From: Alnus glutinosa
Lineage: Eukaryota > Streptophyta > Magnoliopsida > Fagales > Betulaceae
Reading direction: 5' to 3'
Assembly: GCF_958979055.1 (NCBI RefSeq)
Contig: NC_084887.1
Location: 22,441,044 to 22,505,043, forward strand
Length of the DNA stretch: 64,000 nt
The notes beneath the pieces were generated by a model, which did no database searches, was not told the DNA's origin, and was given only the letters and a program-made list of their open reading frames with translations. Positions 58,356 to 64,000 of this stretch are shown here, piece after piece. The first letter of the stretch is position 1; every line of letters starts with the position of its first letter. The position numbers and the translations under genes are program-made.

Positions 58356-59440
58356 ATTTTTCTTTTTACTCATATAGTCTATTTATTGTTCATACCCATA
58401 TATTTAAAACCAGAAGCTGATGTTAATTCTCGAGAATCTTTTCATAATAATAGTAGTGAACATAGTCAATCTTTTTACTTTTTGTAAAGCTAGAAACCAT
58501 TTTAAAGCTCTTTTTCATGATGTGTTTCATAGCATGCAATGAGATTGAAAGCTTTGTATTAACTCTCCTTGGTTATACTGTGCCATATGCCAGTGAATTT
58601 GGATTGCATAATTCTATACATTCCAAAACCATAAAAATAGACGATTAATTAAAAACCAAAAAGACCATTCTGATAAAGCAATTTATATCTCATAGTATAG
58701 GAATTAGATGACAAATCTAAATCTGCCCCAACCAAACTCAGTGTCAATTTTAATCATTGGTGGCATGACTTATGAATATGAATTAGCAATTACAACTATC
58801 ACACTTGTATGGGGTCGAACCGTTGAATCCCTCAGGTCTCCCTCCAACCCTTATATATGTCAGGAGGGGACACATTTGGTCTAAAGATCATTGGCATTAG
58901 TATGAGTATGAATTCATTGACAGCAGTATGCTTTAAATCTGAACAATATAATCTGGAATATGGGATTACTCCTTTTTTCTTAAGAAAAAAAATTATAACC
59001 ATTTCAAATTTTGTTTCACTGTCATTTGGAGCAATAGAAACCTTTTTTAAGTGCCAAATTCCAGAGATTTGATTGTCTCCTAGAACTACATCCTCTAATG
59101 AATGTCATAAATGAATGAATAGAGGCTGCATGATGCAAGAATTGAGTTGATAATTATAAAATAATACATTTTTCTTGACTAGATCTACTGGCTTGGATTT
59201 TTTTGATCTGCAGCTGAGTATATTAGCAGAATAGGTTGATTTTCTGGTTGCTTATACTGTCCCAAAATGGAGGAATGAGCAATAAACGAATGATAACTTT
59301 GATGTACTTGATATTGTTTTCTTGACCACACTTTAATGAAAGTAATGGTCACACCTGGCTTTGACGCTCAATTGCTTAGTATATCTGGCTGCTCTACCAT
59401 TGCTTAGCTCCCAGTCTCTGATATCCAGCACATTGGAATG
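58356..59440. other. Intergenic between two convergent genes
   Basis: AT-rich DNA without a recognised element. It should hold the 3' UTR of the minus-strand coiled-coil gene near 59300-59440. Confidence 0.45.
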
Positions 59441-62400
59441 CTAATTCTTCTTACCATTCTTGAGGTTGCGTACAGCCATCACTAGTTGTTGCCTCTCACC
59501 TTCTACCTCTGCAAATTTGAGACTTATCTCTGAATATCTCTCTTGCATTTCTTTCAACTCTTTGTCCATACATTTATTTCTTTCCTTCAGTAATGCCACT
59601 TCAGACGAAAAGTTGGTACAATTACACTCATCCTTAGTATAGAAAGTGGAGACTTTCAGCTCTTTCTCCGAGTGAGTTTCTACTCTCCTGTTAAAACACA
59701 ATTAAAAATAATTAGGTAGATGAAAAAAAGAAGTGAAAGAAAATAATCAGTGAATATAAACTCAACTTTGCCACCTATGATAAAAGTTGCCTAGTACAAA
59801 TTAAATGTTCGACTGGGCATAAAAGCTAAATATATTGGTAACAGATAGTAATTATAAAGGAGCGATGGATTGAGTTAAAAAGATATGGACTTGAAGTTCA
59901 CTTAATTCAATGCTTGTACCTTTGATGTGGCACTACACTAACTTCTTTTTGGATTGACATGCCTTCTGCAGCACTCATTTTAGAAAGCAGCAGGTTTTTC
60001 ATGCCATTTTCTCTTTCTTCAGACTCTCCATTGCAATTCATGAGCTTCTTCTCAATACTGGTGATTTCTTCTTCCTTTTTCACTAGCTGATGCTTCAGTT
60101 GAAATATCTGTTTCCTCAAGTTTTCTTTCTCCAATTCTTCTTTGTACAAGTTATGTTTTAACTCGTCATGGTGGGCTCTTAGTTTTTCCACTTCTGACAG
60201 CAGATTATTATTCACTATTTCCTTCTCATCTTTTAAGGACCTCATACTACTAAATTCTTCATGTATTTTTTCTGCTTCCTTCTTTGCTAAAGCTAATTTT
60301 TTCTCCAAATCACCCCTTTCTTTGTTCCATGATTGCATGAGCATCTCTTTTTCACCAATCGATGTCTTAATTTTATCCGTTTCTGCTTGCTCATAGAAGT
60401 TGTACTTTTCTTTTGTGAGCCTTTCCACCTCTACTCTAAGCATTTGTATCTCCATCGAGAAAGCCTTATGATTTTCTCTCTCATGCTTTTGTGCATATTC
60501 AAGTTGCTGGGACTTTTGGGCTAGTTCCAATGACATCTTCTCTATTTGCTTTTCATTCAAATGTATTTGGTTCAAAAGATCTTGCTTTTGTACTTCATTC
60601 TGATCTTTAATTTTTCTGAGCTCTTCATTGGATTTCTGGAGCAGTTCTTCCAGAGTTCTCTTCTGCAGGCGTAGTTCATTAGCTTCTGTCAGTTCTTTCA
60701 TAGCCTGCTTCTCATGCTCATCAAGTTTAGATGCCATTTCCACAGAAAGCCTTCTAAAATCCTCCTGGAGACGCTCAGCCGTAACAGCATTATTCCACTT
60801 CGTCTTTCTCATGGCCTCCTCTGCTCGGATGGCTCTCTGTTCCTGCTCAGTTTTGGCAAATGTCATAGCATTTAGATCTTCTTCAAATGCCTGTGCCTGC
60901 TTCTCCAGTTCTTTCTCTAAACCATCAACCTGACCTTCAAGCTCATTGATGGAGAACAAACATTCTGATAAGTCCTCTGCCTGCTTCTTGATCTTTTCTT
61001 CTAGTCTTTCTATCAGGGATTCAAGTTCTTTTATTGTAGCCAAAGACACTGAACATTCATTTTGTGTCATCTGTTGTTGTACTTGGCTTTGCTCTAATTT
61101 CAATGAGATATCATAGTTTTCCCGCTTCAAAAGCTCAAAGTCCAAGGTGAGCTGTTTCATATGCATATCTAACTCTTCCTTGTGTTTCTTGTAGAAGTCT
61201 ATTTCACCATTCAGGTCTCTGATATTTTCCTTCAACAAGTCTACTTCTTTTGAATCATTATGTTCTTCAGCCAGTTCTTTCAGTGTTTCTGGGTTCTTAT
61301 CCCCATTCATTTTGGAAGTGGAAATATCTGATATTTTCCTATTTTTTATCTCCAGCATTTCTTCGAGGTCTCTCACTGCATAAATTAACTCAGAGTTTAA
61401 GTCTTGTGTCTTCTGCAGTTGTAATTGAAGATCGCTACTTATTTTCTTTTCATAATTAAGCTCTTGCCTCACCTCTTCTAATTGAACCCTTGTATCTATA
61501 ATCTCAGAATGCAATCTTTTTGGAGCTTCTGCCTCCACAATACATTTCTGCAGTGAGTTGAGTTGTTCACATTCTATTTCGAGCGCATCTTTCTCCTCTT
61601 TAAGGCTAATAATTTGTCTTGATTGATTCTCTCCCTGCTTCCTCTCCTTCACAAGTTGTTTCCGAAGGGACTGTAATTTCATTTCTGATACTTCTGCTTG
61701 CCTCATTAGAGTAGCAATTTCAGTTTTGAGTTTTCCAATGGAATCATCTGAAGCGTCTTGCAATTTTTCTCTTGTAAGGTTTTCCTCAAGGCTGTTTGTT
61801 GAGTCAACTAAACTTCCATCCGAGGCTGAATCCACTGAGCAATATGTGTTTGATCTCTGATGCGCATGTTTTCTTGTGGTGATGGCATTGGCAATTCCCT
61901 TTTTATGGATGTTGCTACTTCTCAATCCAAGATCTGGTTGTGAACTTTGTATAGAATTAATATCCCAGCATGATGCTAATGTAGCACTAGAGCCAGTAGA
62001 TGCTCTGAAGATGCCATTTTGTTCAGCAATCTGGGATGCGCTTTCATTCAGATACCCATCCTGTGCAAACAAGCAAGAAATAACTTAGTAACGACTTTCC
62101 AGATGATGCCATTTGTTCCTAGTATTTTTGATGTTTTGATGTTTAAGGTAACTGAAATTGTTGTCCTACTCCTGAACATTGTTAAAGGAAGACAGTTAAG
62201 AGAAATATGACGTGACAACTTACTTCAGCAAAATTGTACAAGTTTTCATCTGGACTGCAATTGCCTGGTTGGTTCTTCAAGCTTTCGTCATGGGAAAGAA
62301 ATGGAGCTCCATGCTCTTCACCATCTCTGAGTTTAGCAGAACCATTAACACACGAAAAAAGAGAGCCAAGAAGAATGAGGAAGTTATGATGGATAGAGCG

Positions 62401-63173
62401 TTAATGATATGTGCTTCCTACTTACTTTTGGTCATTGGCTTCCTCCATCTTCTGAATTGTCACCTGTGTCAATAATTACTTTAACAATGAGGAATGAGAA
62501 ATCATTCAAGCGTTTTACAATCCAACGACACGGGTTTTATTAATTGTGATATTGATAGTCAGAGCTCAAACAAAATGGAGAGAGAGAGTTACATGTAGTA
62601 CTGCGCCAGAGTTTGCAAACTTAAGGGGCAGAGAAACAGTCAACGGTTTGGTCTCTGCCACAAAATCTGCGAGATCAATTGAAGCTTCTCCAACATAACC
62701 TGATTTTGATGATCCCTGCCAGAATAAACATATAGGAATTGCTAAGAAAACCCAATAGGAAAGAGGAGAAAAGCTGAGAAGCTGCTGCGACCATTCCATA
62801 CAGTTGAAACAATGAAATTGTAGATCTTCTCATGGAGTTTTCCTGTTTTTTGTTCCCTGATGAGTTTCACTGTCTCATAGATAGGATTCTCCCACGAACA
62901 GGTTCCATCTTGAACTGCAGCTTTCTGTAGTCTCACTGTCGGCTTTCCAACATCCTCTGGCACCAAAGATATCGTCAGTGTAGACTTTTTCAATTTTGGC
63001 ACCTGAAAATGGAGATGGAAAGCTGGGTAAGATCATGTCTCAGTAGAATCTGATATGATAAATAAGAAGAAATATCGTTTTCTTTTCCTTGGTGGAATTG
63101 ATACCTGAGTTGCCTGAAACTCCAATTTGAATAAAGTTTTGACCTTTTTCTTCTTGCTCCATGACTTGAACAT
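59441..63173 (-). CDS. NT-C2 domain coiled-coil protein, 'myosin heavy chain-related' (At5g52280-like), seven exons
   Basis: Exons on the minus strand: 63105-63173, 62802-63002, 62593-62715, 62426-62463, 62224-62326, 59920-62060, 59441-59687, with consistent phases, giving about 973 residues. Residues 1-145 form the EEIG1/EHBP1 N-terminal C2-type (NT-C2) domain: MFKSWSKKKKVKTLFKLEFQ, VPEDVGKPTVRLQKAAVQDG, IYNFIVSTGSSKSGYVGEAS, ADFVAETKPLTVSLPLK, GAVLHVTIQKMEE. A serine-rich linker follows, then about 650 residues of nearly continuous coiled coil (for example EEMLEIKNRKI, ELEGQVDGLEKELEKQAQAF). The C-terminus ends ERQQLVMAVRNLKNGKKN, a conserved family ending. Family members are thought to tether membranes or cytoskeleton through the C2 domain; the precise function of this subfamily is not established. 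The start matches the conserved MFKSW beginning. It is intact, and convergent with SHOC1. Confidence 0.93.
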
Positions 63174-64000
63174 GTTTCTGGTCTTGTGTCTATTTCAGAT
63201 CTTGGAAAATCTTCATACAAGTTTCACTCACCTCACTGGGATTTGGAGAAGTAATGACTTGTCATGATCTTCAACTAGTGTGGTATACAAGAATATTCTG
63301 AAAGCAAACGAAGGCTGCGGTCCTGTCAAACCTTATTTCCAGCTTAAAACACTAACTGAAGAGGTCTGAAGTAAGAAGTTGAAGACGGACTGGATAAAGA
63401 AATGGCAAAGTCCCAGTAGAAAATAGGAAGCTTCTCTTACGTATTATCCCAAGGAACATGACTCAATCACATTCTGGTTTAATTTTTGCTTGCATAAAGC
63501 AGGAGGCTTGGAGATATTGAATGACATAAATGACCCAGTACAGTACCTCAACGGTAAAGTCATCCTTTTAGGTATGGTTTCAGTGCCGCCTTTATGATTG
63601 CTTATTGCATATAATATTTAATGCCCTAGATATAATAGAGAATTGGAAATTCTTTTCGAATTCTAGGTATATAAATTGAATGAATATGAATATGGAATTT
63701 TTCTGGTGGAAATAAGGTTTGGAGTCTAAAAATGAATTTGATTGAAAAGATTGATCAATGTCATGAAGGAAATAGTTTTGTCCATCTGCCCAGTAAATAG
63801 ATACACCGAAGTCACCGCCAGTTGGCGTGCCTCTGAAGTTGCTCCCTCTAGGTAATTAACTATTCAACATGGTTTAGAAGATCCACTAAATAATTAATAG
63901 CGTAATCAATTTTTTAGTGAGAATCTTACTTTTTCTTTTTCTTGTTTAATATAGAATCAAAGCGAGTGTTTTCACTTTTGAAAACTGGATTTTTATTTTA
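63174..64000. other. Upstream region of the NT-C2 coiled-coil gene
   Basis: Probably the 5' UTR and promoter of the minus-strand gene. GTGAG/GTGAGTG at about 63232 on the minus strand looks like a donor, but the nearest acceptor (ACCAG ahead of AAACATG) would leave an intron of about 53 bases, too short to trust. No other gene is seen to the window end. Confidence 0.4.

Noticed and set aside
63174-63231. Possible 5'-UTR intron of the NT-C2 gene
   Set aside because: The interval between donor and acceptor is about 53 bases, below the usual plant minimum, so the splice was not annotated.

Overview
This is nuclear DNA from a flowering plant, most likely a woody core eudicot (rosid-like). The evidence is AT-rich, intron-bearing genes with plant GT-AG introns, plant-specific families (isoprenylated metal-binding proteins, P-class PPR, LTI65/RD29B, SHOC1) and a dense load of MITEs, hAT, Mutator-like and CACTA DNA transposons. 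Coordinates of spliced genes were worked out by hand from reading frame and splice signals; nothing here was aligned or searched by computer.

Layout. 1-4.6 kb: repeats only, possibly an old LTR-type fragment. 4.6-5.1 kb: a two-exon HIPP-type metallochaperone (+). 5.1-10.2 kb: MITEs and a four-copy minisatellite. 10.2-10.9 kb: a second HMA-fold gene (+) that has lost its metal-binding cysteines and ends in nine EEKK units. 10.9-17.6 kb: no gene seen, small tandem duplications. 17.6-19.0 kb: an intronless P-class PPR gene (-). 19.6-30.6 kb: nested transposons. An hAT-like element with a near-perfect 8-bp target duplication encloses a 14-3-3 gene fragment and a 9-kb Mutator-like element (MULE) with about 0.8-kb, almost identical terminal inverted repeats (TIRs). 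32.7-40.4 kb: a decayed CACTA (En/Spm) element that split a MITE and contains a GATC-rich satellite, a small hAT carrying a GeBP/storekeeper-like fragment, a palindromic GC-rich element and transposase remnants. 41.5-43.2 kb: an LTI65/RD29B-type stress gene (-) with an ABRE-rich promoter. 45.6-57.1 kb: a nine-exon SHOC1 (ZIP2) meiotic crossover gene (+). 59.4-63.2 kb: a seven-exon NT-C2/coiled-coil 'myosin heavy chain-related' gene (-).

The most unusual object is the MULE at 21179-30176. Its FAR1/FHY3-type transposase (DDE, C2H and SWIM residues all present) continues in frame through four phase-0 introns into the C-terminal domain of the mRNA-decapping scaffold EDC4/VARICOSE. This looks like a host domain captured as genomic exons and fused to a transposase of about 963 residues. 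A convergent second gene encodes a GRF zinc-finger protein with a coiled coil and a C-terminal membrane segment. Both genes read inward from the TIRs, and each appears able to use a TIR-encoded 5' leader exon, an arrangement like MuDR's mudrA/mudrB with different partner proteins.

The block LTI65 - SHOC1 - NT-C2 coiled-coil gene matches, from memory, the order of Arabidopsis At5g52300/At5g52290/At5g52280, so the right third of the window is ancestral gene order and the left and middle are where transposons accumulated.
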